Below are positions 1 through 8,994 of a stretch of 64,000 bases of DNA, piece after piece. The notes below the pieces were generated by a model. The model searched no databases. It was not told the DNA's origin and worked only from the letters and a program-made list of their open reading frames with translations. The number at the start of each line of letters is the position of its first letter. The stretch's first letter is position 1. The stretch is from Ahniella sp. (GTDB taxonomy: Bacteria; Pseudomonadota; Gammaproteobacteria; Xanthomonadales; Ahniellaceae), in NCBI GenBank assembly GCA_016712105.1, contig JADJRU010000005.1, forward strand, positions 1 to 64,000. The letters are read 5' to 3'. The position numbers and the translations under genes are program-made.

Positions 1-507
1 CACCGATCGTTCCGTCACGATCGCCTTGGCGATCCGGCGACTGGATTTCTCCTCGCCGTACAGCCAGAGCACGTCCGCAATCTCGCTTTCACCTGCCCGA
101 GCCAGCCAGTCCGCCACGCTTTGGCCCCGACTCGGGTCCATGCGCATGTCGAGCGGCCCCTCGGACATGAAACTGAAGCCGCGACCGGGCTGATCCAACT
201 GTGGGGACGACACCCCAAGATCGAGCAGCACACCATCAACGCCTGTTTCCACCGCCGGCAGCATCGCCATGTCAGCGAAGCTGCCGTGGTGGACTTCGAC
301 CCGGTGGTCACGCGCCGCCAATTCGTGTGCAACGGCGATCGCCTCCGGGTCTTTGTCCAGCACCAGCAGGCGGCCTGTCGGCCCCAACTGGCGAAGCAGT
401 GCCTGGGCATGTCCACCGCGACCAAACGTGCCGTCGAGGTAAAACCCCTCCGGCTTGACCGCCAATCCGGCAATTGCGGCTTCGCACATCACCGGCACAT
501 GCACCAC
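1..507 (-). CDS. rsmH: 16S rRNA (cytosine1402-N4)-methyltransferase RsmH, 5' part only
   Basis: SAM-dependent methyltransferase that modifies C1402 of 16S rRNA. Only the first 169 codons are present; the gene runs off the left edge. I place the start at a GTG (507) because AGGAG lies 8 nt upstream and the N-terminus then reads VVHVPVMCEAA, as in the family. Visible motifs are the SAM loop DGTFGRGGH (residues 25-33), LDKDPEA (50-56) and LLDLGVSSPQLD (94-105); the RSRRIAKAIV-like stretch follows near the edge. The next GTG (504) is also possible. It lies about 80 bp downstream of mraZ on the same strand, the classical order at the head of the dcw cluster, so it is probably co-transcribed from the mraZ promoter. 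Confidence 0.95.
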   Translation of the reverse strand, partial: MVHVPVMCEAAIAGLAVKPEGFYLDGTFGRGGHAQALLRQLGPTGRLLVLDKDPEAIAVAHELAARDHRVEVHHGSFADMAMLPAVETGVDGVLLDLGVSSPQLDQPGRGFSFMSEGPLDMRMDPSRGQSVADWLARAGESEIADVLWLYGEEKSSRRIAKAIVTERSV

Positions 508-588
508 GAACCCTTCTCCTGTTCCGTGCCGTCTTCCGACGGCCTTGTCCTGCTGCTCCGCCTTCGACTCCCGTCAATTGCCGGGGGA

Positions 589-1035
589 TCAGAGGCTGAG
601 CTTCAACATGTCGGGCGTCACCTGGGCCTCGCCGATCGTCGCGGCGATCTGCTTGAGGTGCGCGTCTTCACTCCACAGCTCAAACTTGGCGCCCATGCCG
701 AGCAGCACCGCGTTCTTTTCGATGCGCGCCGAAGCGCGCTGGCTTGCCGGGACGAGCAGGCGCCCATTGCCATCCACTTCGACAACGGTCGCCGCACCCA
801 CCAGCTTCATTTGCAGGTTGCGATGGACAGCGTTCAGACTGGACAGGCTGTTCACCTGGTCACGCAGCTTTTCCCAGTCGCGGACCGGGAACATCCACAG
901 GCAGCCCTGTTCAAAGGGGTTGTAAACAAACACCAGCCGATTGCCGCATTGGCTGGACACGAGCTCCCGATAGGCCCCCGGAATGGACATCCGGCCCTTG
1001 TCGTCGATCGTGATGGCTGTTTCACCTTGGAACAC
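589..1035 (-). CDS. mraZ: Transcriptional regulator MraZ
   Basis: 148-residue MraZ protein, the DNA-binding regulator that opens the division and cell-wall (dcw) cluster and represses it in E. coli. Two SpoVT/AbrB-like repeats are visible: DDKGRMSIP (residues 11-19) in the first half and DGNGRLLVP in the second, as expected for the family's usual length of about 150. The start is GTG with AAGG about 9 nt upstream. A sigma70-type promoter and GTGG repeats lie just upstream, which fits autoregulation. Confidence 0.95.
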   Translation of the reverse strand: MFQGETAITIDDKGRMSIPGAYRELVSSQCGNRLVFVYNPFEQGCLWMFPVRDWEKLRDQVNSLSSLNAVHRNLQMKLVGAATVVEVDGNGRLLVPASQRASARIEKNAVLLGMGAKFELWSEDAHLKQIAATIGEAQVTPDMLKLSL

Positions 1036-1049
1036 GTTTGCGCCTTACT

Positions 1050-1062
1050 CCACAAAAACCAC
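1050..1062 (-). promoter_or_regulatory. Candidate MraZ-binding GTGG repeats
   Basis: On the minus strand two GTGG elements lie 9 bp apart (1062-1059 and 1053-1050, separated by TTTTT), between the predicted promoter and the mraZ start. A further GTGG is at 1093-1090. Known MraZ operators are direct repeats of a G-rich 4-5 bp core spaced by about 10 bp in the mraZ leader; the match here is by position and pattern only. Confidence 0.5.
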
Positions 1063-1091
1063 GAAAAGACAGTTTTTTGGCACTAAAGCCC

Positions 1092-1120
1092 ACCTTAGAC
1101 CCGGCAAATCGTGAAGTCAA
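1092..1120 (-). promoter_or_regulatory. Sigma70-type promoter of mraZ
   Basis: Minus-strand TTGACT (1120-1115) and TAAGGT (1097-1092) are separated by exactly 17 bp. This is a good housekeeping promoter about 55 bp upstream of the mraZ start codon. Confidence 0.6.
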
Positions 1121-1169
1121 GGAACGTGAAGGGACTTTTTGCGGGTTTCGTGACCCAGTAGCAGGCTGT

Positions 1170-1240
1170 CGGGGGGCCCCCCGGGGGCCGCGGCCCCCCC
1201 CGGGCGGGGGGGGCCCCCGCCCCGGCCCGGGCGGGGCCGC
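1170..1240. repeat. G/C-only low-complexity tract, probable assembly artefact
   Basis: About 70 consecutive bases contain only G and C, in alternating blocks, between the divergent mraZ and M3 peptidase genes. Three similar tracts occur at 23.25, 36.75 and 61.4 kb. The composition does not resemble flanking intergenic DNA. The rest of 1121-1376 shows no gene. Confidence 0.7.
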
Positions 1241-1376
1241 TTTTCACCAGCGATCGGCGATGAACTCCTGCTGCTTTGCAGCATCGAATTCAGCCCGGAT
1301 TCGGGACTTCCGGCCCTGTGCGACGGACCAATCCGCGTCACAATGGCGGTTCTTTTGCCGTCAACCGACCCGAGCC

Positions 1377-3566
1377 ATGACTTCGACTCCGAAGAAAGCC
1401 CTTTTAGCTTTGACCATCGCCCTCTCCCTGGCCGCGTGCCAACCCGCTTCCGAGCCAGCCGCACCGGCCGAATCCGCCCCGACTGCCAGCGCCGACGCCA
1501 CCCCGACCGCCGACTGGTCCGCCAACCCGTTTTCGCAACCGAGCACGCTGCCGTTGCAGGCCCCGGATTTCTCGAAAATCCGCGACGAACATTTCGCACC
1601 GGCGCTGACCGAAGGCATGCGCGTGCAGTTGGAAGCCGTCGCGCAGATCACCGCCAACAGCGAAGCGCCGACTTTCGCCAACACCATCGAACCGCTGGAG
1701 CGCTCGAGTGAACTGTTGCTGCGCGTGTCGAACGTGTTCTTCCACATGACCGGCTCGTACACGAACGACACGCTCGACGCGATCAACGCCGAGTTCGCGC
1801 CCAAGCTCGCAGAACACCTCGATGCCATCGTGCTGAACGAACCTCTGTTCACCCGCGTCAAGACGCTGCACGAAAGCCGGGCCACGCTTGGCCTGACGCC
1901 GGAACAGGATTCGGTGCTGAACCGCTATTTCCTCAATTTCACGCGTAATGGCGCCCTGCTCACCGGCGAATCGCGCGAACAGTTGAAGACGCTCAACAAG
2001 CGCCAGTCGGAAATCATCACGCAATTCCAGCAGAACGTGCAGAACGCCAGCAAAGATGCGGCCCTGCATGTGACCGATGCGGCATTGCTTGCCGGACTGT
2101 CGAAGACCGACCAGGACACCGCTGCCGCAGCGGCCAAGGAAGCCGGCAAGGAAGGCTGGCTGTTTGCGCTCGTCAACACCAGCACGCAGCCTTTGCTCTC
2201 GAAAGCCGAAAACCGCAGCTTCCGCGAACAACTCTACACGGCATCCGTGAACCGCGGCGCCAGTGGCAACACCGACAATCGCCCGCTGATTCTGGAACTG
2301 ACCAAGCTGCGAGCCGATCGCGCCAACTTGCTGGGCTACAAGAACCACGCCGACTACATCATCGAAGACCAGATGGCGAAATCCGCCGCCAATGCGCGCA
2401 AACTGCTTTTGGACATGGCCGCTCCGTCGGTCGCTGCAGCAAAGCGCGACGCCAGCGAACTTCAGGCATTGATCGACGCCGAAGGCGGCGACTTCAAGCT
2501 GGCCGCCTGGGATTGGCAGTATTACTCCGAAAAGCTTCGTGCCCAGAAGTACGACCTCAACGAAGATCAGGTCCGCCCGTACTTCGAACTGGACAAAGTG
2601 CTCAATGACGGCGTGTTCTTTGCCGCCAACAAGCTGTTCGGCGTGACCTTCAAGGAACGCACCGACCTGCCGGTCTACGACAAGGTCGTGCGCACGTTTG
2701 ACGTGTTCGACGCCAATGGTGAACAACTCGGCATCATCTACTTCGACTTCTTTGCCCGCCCGAACAAGCGTGGTGGTGCCTGGATGTCGAACTTCATCGA
2801 CCAGAGCTTCATGCTCGGCACGAAGCCGGTGGTCACGAACAACCTGAACGTACCGAAGCCGGCCGATGGCGAGCCGGTGCTGCTCACGTCCGACGAGATG
2901 AACACGACGTTCCATGAATTCGGCCATGCGCTGCACGGTCTGTTCGCAAACCAGCAGTATCCGCTGCAGTCGGGCACCGCCACGCCACGCGACTTCGTCG
3001 AGTTCCCGTCGCAGTGGTTCGAGAACTGGGCCTATGAACCGGAAGTACTGAAGAACTTCGCGCGCCATCACGAAACCGGCGAAGTGATTCCGGAAGAACT
3101 GGTGCAGAAGATCAAGAACGCCTCCACCTTCAACGCCGGCTTCGCGTCGACCGAATACCTCGCGTCGTCGCTGCTCGACATGAGCTGGCACGAACTGGAC
3201 GGCACGGCCATGCCGACCGACGTACTCGCGTTCGAACGTCAGGCGCTCGAACAGAATGGCGTGTACATGGAAGAAATCCACCCGCGTTATCGCAGCACGT
3301 ATTTCTCGCATGTGTTCCCGGGTGGTTATTCCGCCGGTTACTACAGCTACCTGTGGTGCGAAGTGCTGGATGCCGATGCGTTTTCCGGCTTCATGGATCG
3401 TGGCGGCATGACCCGCGAGAACGGCGATGCCTTCCGCAAGCAAGTGATCGGCATCGGCGGAGTCGGTGACCTGCTGGAGCAATACACCGCCTGGCGCGGT
3501 TCGGCTCCGAAGGCCGAAGCCCTGATGGAGCGTCGCGGATTCAAGGCAGAAGCCGCCAAGAAGTAA
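1377..3566 (+). CDS. M3 family metallopeptidase (Dcp/oligopeptidase type), predicted lipoprotein
   Basis: 729-residue zinc peptidase of family M3 (peptidyl-dipeptidase Dcp / thimet-oligopeptidase group), which cleaves short peptides. The zinc site HEFGH is at residues 513-517 with the usual upstream MNTTF, and a downstream FVEFPSQ helix supplies the third ligand glutamate. The frame stays open upstream to 1038, but ATG 1377 gives a lipoprotein signal peptide with lipobox LAAC (about residues 18-21) followed by an Ala/Pro/Ser-rich linker, so this start is preferred. The mature enzyme is probably anchored in the periplasm. The gene stands alone on the plus strand and ends at a strong bidirectional terminator. 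Dcp versus a paralogous M3 peptidase cannot be settled here. Confidence 0.93.
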   Translation: MTSTPKKALLALTIALSLAACQPASEPAAPAESAPTASADATPTADWSANPFSQPSTLPLQAPDFSKIRDEHFAPALTEGMRVQLEAVAQITANSEAPTFANTIEPLERSSELLLRVSNVFFHMTGSYTNDTLDAINAEFAPKLAEHLDAIVLNEPLFTRVKTLHESRATLGLTPEQDSVLNRYFLNFTRNGALLTGESREQLKTLNKRQSEIITQFQQNVQNASKDAALHVTDAALLAGLSKTDQDTAAAAAKEAGKEGWLFALVNTSTQPLLSKAENRSFREQLYTASVNRGASGNTDNRPLILELTKLRADRANLLGYKNHADYIIEDQMAKSAANARKLLLDMAAPSVAAAKRDASELQALIDAEGGDFKLAAWDWQYYSEKLRAQKYDLNEDQVRPYFELDKVLNDGVFFAANKLFGVTFKERTDLPVYDKVVRTFDVFDANGEQLGIIYFDFFARPNKRGGAWMSNFIDQSFMLGTKPVVTNNLNVPKPADGEPVLLTSDEMNTTFHEFGHALHGLFANQQYPLQSGTATPRDFVEFPSQWFENWAYEPEVLKNFARHHETGEVIPEELVQKIKNASTFNAGFASTEYLASSLLDMSWHELDGTAMPTDVLAFERQALEQNGVYMEEIHPRYRSTYFSHVFPGGYSAGYYSYLWCEVLDADAFSGFMDRGGMTRENGDAFRKQVIGIGGVGDLLEQYTAWRGSAPKAEALMERRGFKAEAAKK

Positions 3567-3589
3567 GCACTGGTTTCATCCGCAGCATC

Positions 3590-3620
3590 AAAACCCGCCG
3601 GCTCTGCCGGCGGGTTTTTT
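3590..3620. terminator. Bidirectional rho-independent terminator
   Basis: Perfect 9-bp stem (3594-3602 with 3606-3614), 3-nt loop, six T on the plus side and four A before the stem, so it can serve both the plus-strand peptidase and the minus-strand DUF3667 gene that ends at 3620. Confidence 0.9.
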
Positions 3621-4336
3621 CATGCCTGCCGAATCACGGCCATCACCATCGCCGCCAGCAACAAGAACAGCAGAACCGCACACGGCAGGGTCGCAAACGC
3701 ACGCAGCAATCCCGGCAGACCTCGCTGGCCAAAGACACGGTGACAAAACCAGAACCAATACACCGGGGTCAGCGCAAACAGAAGCACGGACCCCATCCGG
3801 ATACCCGGCAGGTCTCGCGTCATGTTCGCAATCAGGAATCCCAACACGGTCAGCAGGCTCAGCTGTGCCCAACCATAGGCGGCGATCACCAGATGTTCCG
3901 CGTAGTTGTAGCCCTGCGCCCGATAGAAATACCGGGTAACCAGGCCGAGCACCAACAGCATGGGCAGGTAGAGCAGCGCATTCCAGTCCTGGATGAAACT
4001 TTCCGCCTGGGCCAGATCAAATCGCCCGGTCTGCACCACAATATTGGCCAACATCCCGTCGAGGACACGCGGCACCGGCATCAACAGTGACAGCGCAAGG
4101 ACCATCAGGAAATATTTCAATGGACTGAAGTAACGCAATTCCTCACCGCCCAGGTAGGCCTGTACGACCTCACCCGGACGGCGCATCAAATCCACGAACG
4201 TGACGCGAAGACTCCTTCGATCACCGACCACTTCCTCGACCAGCCGTCGCCACAGGAATCCGAGGCTGATCCGACCCTTGCGGGCGCTACGCTGGCAGAC
4301 CGGGCAATGTGCCGCGGCTTCGAGTTCGTTGGACAT
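3620..4336 (-). CDS. DUF3667-like multi-pass membrane protein
   Basis: 238-residue membrane protein of unknown function resembling the DUF3667 family. A CPVC pair (residues 11-14) near the N-terminus suggests half of a zinc ribbon. A soluble stretch with the family-like RPGEVVQAYLGG / RYFSPLKYF segment follows, then about five hydrophobic helices. I chose ATG 4336; the frame extends to a TTG at 4369 without better support. It lies 43 bp downstream of rpoS on the same strand and may share its transcript. A larger paralogue with a complete zinc ribbon is at 52201-53439. Confidence 0.7.
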   Translation of the reverse strand: MSNELEAAAHCPVCQRSARKGRISLGFLWRRLVEEVVGDRRSLRVTFVDLMRRPGEVVQAYLGGEELRYFSPLKYFLMVLALSLLMPVPRVLDGMLANIVVQTGRFDLAQAESFIQDWNALLYLPMLLVLGLVTRYFYRAQGYNYAEHLVIAAYGWAQLSLLTVLGFLIANMTRDLPGIRMGSVLLFALTPVYWFWFCHRVFGQRGLPGLLRAFATLPCAVLLFLLLAAMVMAVIRQA

Positions 4337-4379
4337 GATGGGTTGCCCGGGACGTGTTGATTGGGGCAAAGCTTACCCC

Positions 4380-5276
4380 TCAGGGGCGCCTGCCACCACG
4401 GCCTGTCGGCGCGAGGCCGCGTTCAATCAGTTTGAGCTTGGCAATCGCATCCGCTTCGATCTGCCGAACGCGCTCGCGCGAAATCCCCAGTACCTCGGCC
4501 ACTTCAGCCAGCGACTGGGCGGCGCGATCATTCAAGCCGAATCGACGTTCGAGCACTTCCCGACTCCGTGGCGCCAGTTGTGCCAGCCACTCTTCCAGTC
4601 GTGCATCGTCGCGTGACTCGGCGAGCAGCGCTTCGGGCCCTTCGGCTTCGCTGCTGACCAGATCGGCCAGCAGGCGTTCGTCGTGATCCGACATCGGGGC
4701 ATCCAGCGAATCAACCCGTTCATGGAATCGGTAGATTTCGGCGACGTCGGCGATCGGGCGATTCAGCGCACGCGCAATTTCCTCGAGACTTGGCTCGCGT
4801 CCCAGTGTCTGGGTGAGTTCACGTGCGGTCCGAAGGACCTGCGCCAATTCCCGTAACACCGCCACCGGCAGACGCACGGCACGGGTTTGCCGCATCAACG
4901 CAAACTCGATTGCCTGCCGGATCCACCACATGGCGTAGGTCGAGAACCGGAAACCGCGCTCGGGATCAAATTTTTCGACCGCACGAATCAGGCCGAGATT
5001 GCCTTCGGCGATCAGTTCCATCAAGGGCAGGCCACGCGCGTGATAGGGCCGAGCCGCACTCACGACCAGCCGCAGATTCGCCTCGATCATCTGACCACGG
5101 GCGAGCGGATCACCCGCTTGCACGCGCCTTGCCAGCGCCAGCTCTTCGCTGGCGTCGAGCAAGGCGATGGTGCCGATGTCGTTGAGGTACGCCGGTGTGG
5201 AATCGTTGTCGCCCGACGGCGAGTCCGCTGCTTCGGGCAGCGGCTCATCGGGATCTCCGGGCAGATGTGATGACAC
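4380..5276 (-). CDS. rpoS: RNA polymerase sigma factor RpoS-like (group 2 sigma70)
   Basis: 298-residue sigma70-family factor with region 1.2 (AYLNDIGTIALL), region 2 (NLRLVVSAARPYHARGLPL, then FDPERGFRFSTYAMWWIRQ), region 3 and region 4 ending in SRERVRQIEADAIAKLK. Absence of the long N-terminal region 1.1 and the RpoD insert, together with the length, points to RpoS rather than RpoD or RpoH. In gammaproteobacteria RpoS drives stationary-phase and stress transcription. The start is GTG. The gene is followed on the same strand by DUF3667 rather than being next to nlpD, the common neighbour. Confidence 0.85.
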   Translation of the reverse strand: MSSHLPGDPDEPLPEAADSPSGDNDSTPAYLNDIGTIALLDASEELALARRVQAGDPLARGQMIEANLRLVVSAARPYHARGLPLMELIAEGNLGLIRAVEKFDPERGFRFSTYAMWWIRQAIEFALMRQTRAVRLPVAVLRELAQVLRTARELTQTLGREPSLEEIARALNRPIADVAEIYRFHERVDSLDAPMSDHDERLLADLVSSEAEGPEALLAESRDDARLEEWLAQLAPRSREVLERRFGLNDRAAQSLAEVAEVLGISRERVRQIEADAIAKLKLIERGLAPTGRGGRRP

Positions 5277-5298
5277 GGCGGATCAGCGACTCGGTTTG

Positions 5299-5348
5299 CC
5301 TTGGTCCCAGCGCATCCGCCGCCGCAGCGGCGTGTCGGGAGACCAAGG
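5299..5348. other. Long inverted repeat between rpoS and the thiolase gene
   Basis: Outer arms CCTTGGTC (5299-5306) and GACCAAGG (5341-5348) flank an inner GCCGC/GCGGC-rich stem. There is no clear U-run on either strand. It may be the end-of-operon structure of the beta-oxidation operon transcribed from the right. Confidence 0.5.
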
Positions 5349-5362
5349 CATTCCGCGGGTCA

Positions 5363-6559
5363 TCACAGGCTCTCGAAAATGCCCGCAGCGCCCATGCCGG
5401 TGCCGATACACATCGTCACCATGCCGTACTTCTGCTGGCGACGCTTCATGCCGTGCGCCAGCGTGGCAACACGGATGGCGCCGGTGGCACCGAGCGGATG
5501 GCCGAGTGCAATGGCGCCACCCAGCGGGTTGATGCGACCAGCGTCGAGACCGAGATCGTTGATCACGGCCAGTGCCTGCGCGGCAAACGCCTCGTTCAAT
5601 TCGATCCAGTCGAGTTTGTCCTGGCTGATGCCGGCCTGCTTGCAGGCTTTCGGAATCGCGGCCTTCGGACCGATGCCCATGATGTCCGGCGGCACACCGG
5701 CCACGGCGAACGAAACAAACCGGGCGATCGGCGTGAGGCCGTAGTCCTTCACCGCCTGCTCACTCGCCAACAGCACCGCACCGGCGCCATCGGACATCTG
5801 CGAACTGTTGCCGGCCGTGACCGAACCACCGGCGCGGAACACTGGCTTCAGGCCCAACAGACCTTCGATCGTGGCGTCGGCGCGCGGGCCTTCGTCATGA
5901 ACGATGCTCTTGCGTTTGACGGTGACGGTGCGGCTATCGAGGTTCGGCAGACGGTCGTCCACTTCATACGGCAGGATTTCGTCGGCGAACTCACCGGTCT
6001 GGATCGCCTTCGCGGCTTTCTGATGCGAACGCAGTGCGAACTGATCCTGCGCGTCACGCGTGATCTTCCACTGGTCGGCCACTTTTTCCGCGGTGATGCC
6101 CATGCCATAGGCGATGGCGATGTTCTCGTCGTTGAAGAACGCCGGATTCATGGCGACCTTCGAGCCCATCATCGGGATCATGCTCATGCTTTCGGTGCCG
6201 GCCGCGATCATCAGGTCGGCTTCGCCGAGACGGATGCGGTCGGCCGCCAGCGCGACAGCCTGCAGGCCCGACGAGCAGAAGCGGTTGATGGTCATTGCCG
6301 AGGCAGTAATCGGCAGCCCGGCCAGCAATGCGCCGATGCGGGCCACGTTCATGCCTTGCTCGGATTCCGGCATCGCGCAGCCGACGATCACGTCGTCGAG
6401 ACGGCTCAGATCGAGTTGCGGGAAGGGTTTCAGAACCCCTTTCAACACGTGCGCCAACAGGTCGTCGGGGCGGGTGTTCTTGAACACGCCGCGCGGAGCC
6501 TTGCCCACCGGCGTGCGAATCGCCGAAACGATATAGGCGTCTTGGATGATCTTGGTCAT
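5363..6559 (-). CDS. fadA: Acetyl-CoA C-acyltransferase (thiolase), beta-oxidation
   Basis: 398-residue thiolase, the last step of fatty-acid beta-oxidation (3-ketoacyl-CoA + CoA to acetyl-CoA + shortened acyl-CoA). The nucleophilic cysteine is C95 in NRFCSSGLQ. The catalytic His motif GGAIALGHPLGATGA and the second cysteine motif CIGTGMGAA near the C-terminus are intact. A good GGAG lies 6 nt before ATG 6559. It follows the FadN-type gene by 22 bp in the same operon, so its partner is that bifunctional enzyme. FadA versus FadI naming is uncertain; the function is not. Confidence 0.93.
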   Translation of the reverse strand: MTKIIQDAYIVSAIRTPVGKAPRGVFKNTRPDDLLAHVLKGVLKPFPQLDLSRLDDVIVGCAMPESEQGMNVARIGALLAGLPITASAMTINRFCSSGLQAVALAADRIRLGEADLMIAAGTESMSMIPMMGSKVAMNPAFFNDENIAIAYGMGITAEKVADQWKITRDAQDQFALRSHQKAAKAIQTGEFADEILPYEVDDRLPNLDSRTVTVKRKSIVHDEGPRADATIEGLLGLKPVFRAGGSVTAGNSSQMSDGAGAVLLASEQAVKDYGLTPIARFVSFAVAGVPPDIMGIGPKAAIPKACKQAGISQDKLDWIELNEAFAAQALAVINDLGLDAGRINPLGGAIALGHPLGATGAIRVATLAHGMKRRQQKYGMVTMCIGTGMGAAGIFESL

Positions 6560-6581
6560 GTCAGTCTCCGGATCGTATCGG

Positions 6582-8966
6582 TCAGTTGCGCAGGGGCTTG
6601 CCGGTCTTCAAGGTGTGCTGGATCCGTTCCTGGGATTTCTGCGTTTGAGCCAACGCGCAGAAATGCCGCAGTTCGAGATCCAGGAACCATTGTTCATCGA
6701 CCGTCGAGCCACGCTCGATTTCGCCACCACACAAGGTGTCGGCAATCCGGCTGGCCACTTCATAGTCGTGCGCAGAAACGAAGCGACCTTCGAGCATGTT
6801 GACGAGCATGGTCTTCAGCGTGGCCGTACCAGTATCTCCGGCAACCACCACTGCGCGCGCCGTGGCCGGCGGGCGATAGCCGGTTTCGGCGAGGGCCCGC
6901 GCTTCCGACTTGGCGACGTACAACAACTCGTGGCTGTTGAAGACCACCACGTCGGACTGACGCAACAGACCCAGTTCCTTGGCTTCCAAGGCCGAGCCGG
7001 ACACGGTGGCCATGGCCACGGCCTGGAAGGCTTTTTGCAGGAACGGGAACACATCACCCGACGGCGTCCCCTGAGCGGCCTGCGCTGCGCGCAGCGCCAA
7101 CTCCTTCAGACCACCGCCTGCAGGCAACAAACCAACGCCGGCTTCGACGAGTCCGAGGTAACTCTCCAGCGCCGCAACGGTACGGGCCGAATGCATCTGG
7201 AATTCGCATCCGCCACCGAGCGCCATACCGCGCACCGCGGCAACCACCGGCACCAGTGAATACTTGATCCGCATCGAGGTCTGCTGGAAGCGGTCCACCA
7301 TCGCTTCGAGGTCGGCGATGCGGTTTGCCTGCAGCGCGGCCATGGCGCCGGTCAGGTCTGCACCCGCCGAGAACGGTTCGCCATGCTGCCAGATCACCAG
7401 AGCCTTGAACCGGCGTTCCGCTTCATCGACAGCGCGATGCACGGCATCCAGCACTCCGCCACTGACTGTGTTCATCTTGGTCTTGAACGACAGGATCGCG
7501 ACGTCATCACCCTGGTGCCAGCAACGGGCGTCCGGGGTTTCGAAAATCGTTTCGCCCGGGTGCGGCAATTCGCCGATCAACGAATCCGGGAACAATTGGC
7601 GCTTGTAGACCTCGGCCTTGGACCGCGAGCGGAACGTGTTGTCGCGCGGCGCAAACGAACCATGTGCGGCATGGACACCGGCGCGATTGCCATCGCCCAC
7701 CCACTTGGGCAGCGGCGCATCCGACATCGTGTCGCCCGAGGCAATCTCTGCGGTGATCGCGGCGGCGATCGTCTTCCAGCCAGCCGCCTGCCAGGTTTCG
7801 AACGGACCGTGTGTCCAGCCGTAACCCCAACGGATCGCGAAGTCGACATCGCGCGCGTTGTCGGCGATTTCCTCAAGGTGGTACGCGGTGTAGTGGAACA
7901 GGTCACGGAAACACGCCCACAGGAATTGTGCCTGCGGATCGGCAGACGCACGCAGCGCCTGAAAGCGTTCGGCCGGATTCTTGATCTTCAGCGCAGCCTC
8001 GACATCAGGCGAAACCTTGCCCGTCTGCGGTTTGTAGGTCTGCGTGGCGAGATCCAGCACGAGGATATCGTTGCCTTCCTTCTTGTAGATGCCGGCCTTG
8101 CTCTTCTGACCCAGCGCACCCTTGTCGATCAAGCCACGAAGCCATTCGGGCGTTTTGAAGAACTCACGCCAGGGATCATTTGGCAGCGTGTCGGCCATGG
8201 TCTTGATGACGTGCCCCATCGTGTCGAGGCCGACCACGTCTGCGGTGCGGTAGGTCGCACTTTTCGGACGACCGATGGCCGGACCGGTGAGCGCGTCGAC
8301 GACATCGAAGCTCAGTCCGAAGTGCCGCGTGTGGTGCATCACCGACAGCATCGAGAACACGCCGATGCGGTTGCCGATGAAGTTCGGGGTGTCTTTCGCA
8401 CGCACCACGCCCTTGCCGAGCACGGTGGTCAGGAAAGCTTCAAGCTCATCGAGGATTCGCGCATCGGTGCGGCGGATCGGAATCAACTCGCACAGGTGCA
8501 TGTAACGCGGCGGGTTGAAGAAGTGCACGCCGAGGAAGCGCTCGTGACGCTCGGCCGGCAAGGCTTCAGCAAGGCCGTTGATGCTCAGCCCGGACGTGTT
8601 CGTCGCGAGCACCGCGTCATCGCGCAGATGCGGCAGGATCTTGCGATACAGATCGTGTTTCCATTCCATCTTTTCGGCGATGGCTTCGATCACCAGGTCA
8701 CAATGTTTCAGCAAGGGCAGATGGTGTTCGTAGTTCGCGGCCTGGATCTCGGCGGCTTTGCCTTTGGTCGCGAACGGCGCCGGCGACAATTTCGTGAGAT
8801 TGGCAATGGCCTTGGTGACGACCCCGTTCGGATCGCCCTCCTTGGCGGGCAGGTCGAACAGCACGACCTCGACATTGGCATTGGCCAGGTGCGCCGCAAT
8901 CTGCGCGCCCATGACACCGGCGCCGAGCACGGCAACGCGGCGAATTCGGAGACTCATTTCGCTCAT
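6582..8966 (-). CDS. fadN: 3-hydroxyacyl-CoA dehydrogenase / enoyl-CoA hydratase (FadN-type)
   Basis: 794-residue bifunctional beta-oxidation enzyme. The NAD-binding dehydrogenase comes first (GAGVMG at residues 15-20; HFFNPPRYMHLCELIP downstream) and the crotonase domain last (GEPFSAGADLTG, VRGMALGGGCEF). This order is that of Bacillus FadN and many Xanthomonadales enzymes, the reverse of E. coli FadB. The frame is open to 9053, but ATG 8966 places the Rossmann motif at the very N-terminus. It sits 28 bp after the TetR gene and 22 bp before the thiolase, so regulator, dehydrogenase/hydratase and thiolase form one operon. Confidence 0.92.
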   Translation of the reverse strand: MSEMSLRIRRVAVLGAGVMGAQIAAHLANANVEVVLFDLPAKEGDPNGVVTKAIANLTKLSPAPFATKGKAAEIQAANYEHHLPLLKHCDLVIEAIAEKMEWKHDLYRKILPHLRDDAVLATNTSGLSINGLAEALPAERHERFLGVHFFNPPRYMHLCELIPIRRTDARILDELEAFLTTVLGKGVVRAKDTPNFIGNRIGVFSMLSVMHHTRHFGLSFDVVDALTGPAIGRPKSATYRTADVVGLDTMGHVIKTMADTLPNDPWREFFKTPEWLRGLIDKGALGQKSKAGIYKKEGNDILVLDLATQTYKPQTGKVSPDVEAALKIKNPAERFQALRASADPQAQFLWACFRDLFHYTAYHLEEIADNARDVDFAIRWGYGWTHGPFETWQAAGWKTIAAAITAEIASGDTMSDAPLPKWVGDGNRAGVHAAHGSFAPRDNTFRSRSKAEVYKRQLFPDSLIGELPHPGETIFETPDARCWHQGDDVAILSFKTKMNTVSGGVLDAVHRAVDEAERRFKALVIWQHGEPFSAGADLTGAMAALQANRIADLEAMVDRFQQTSMRIKYSLVPVVAAVRGMALGGGCEFQMHSARTVAALESYLGLVEAGVGLLPAGGGLKELALRAAQAAQGTPSGDVFPFLQKAFQAVAMATVSGSALEAKELGLLRQSDVVVFNSHELLYVAKSEARALAETGYRPPATARAVVVAGDTGTATLKTMLVNMLEGRFVSAHDYEVASRIADTLCGGEIERGSTVDEQWFLDLELRHFCALAQTQKSQERIQHTLKTGKPLRN

Positions 8967-8994
8967 CGGAAAGTCCAGGTTGGAAATGGGGAAA

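Noticed and set aside
1404..3482. 692-codon open frame on the minus strand opposite the M3 peptidase
   Set aside because: It is a shadow: no ribosome site, His/Arg/Gly-biased composition, and the opposite frame encodes an unmistakable peptidase.
5195..6802. 535-codon plus-strand frame opposite the thiolase
   Set aside because: Antisense shadow; the thiolase motifs are complete on the other strand.
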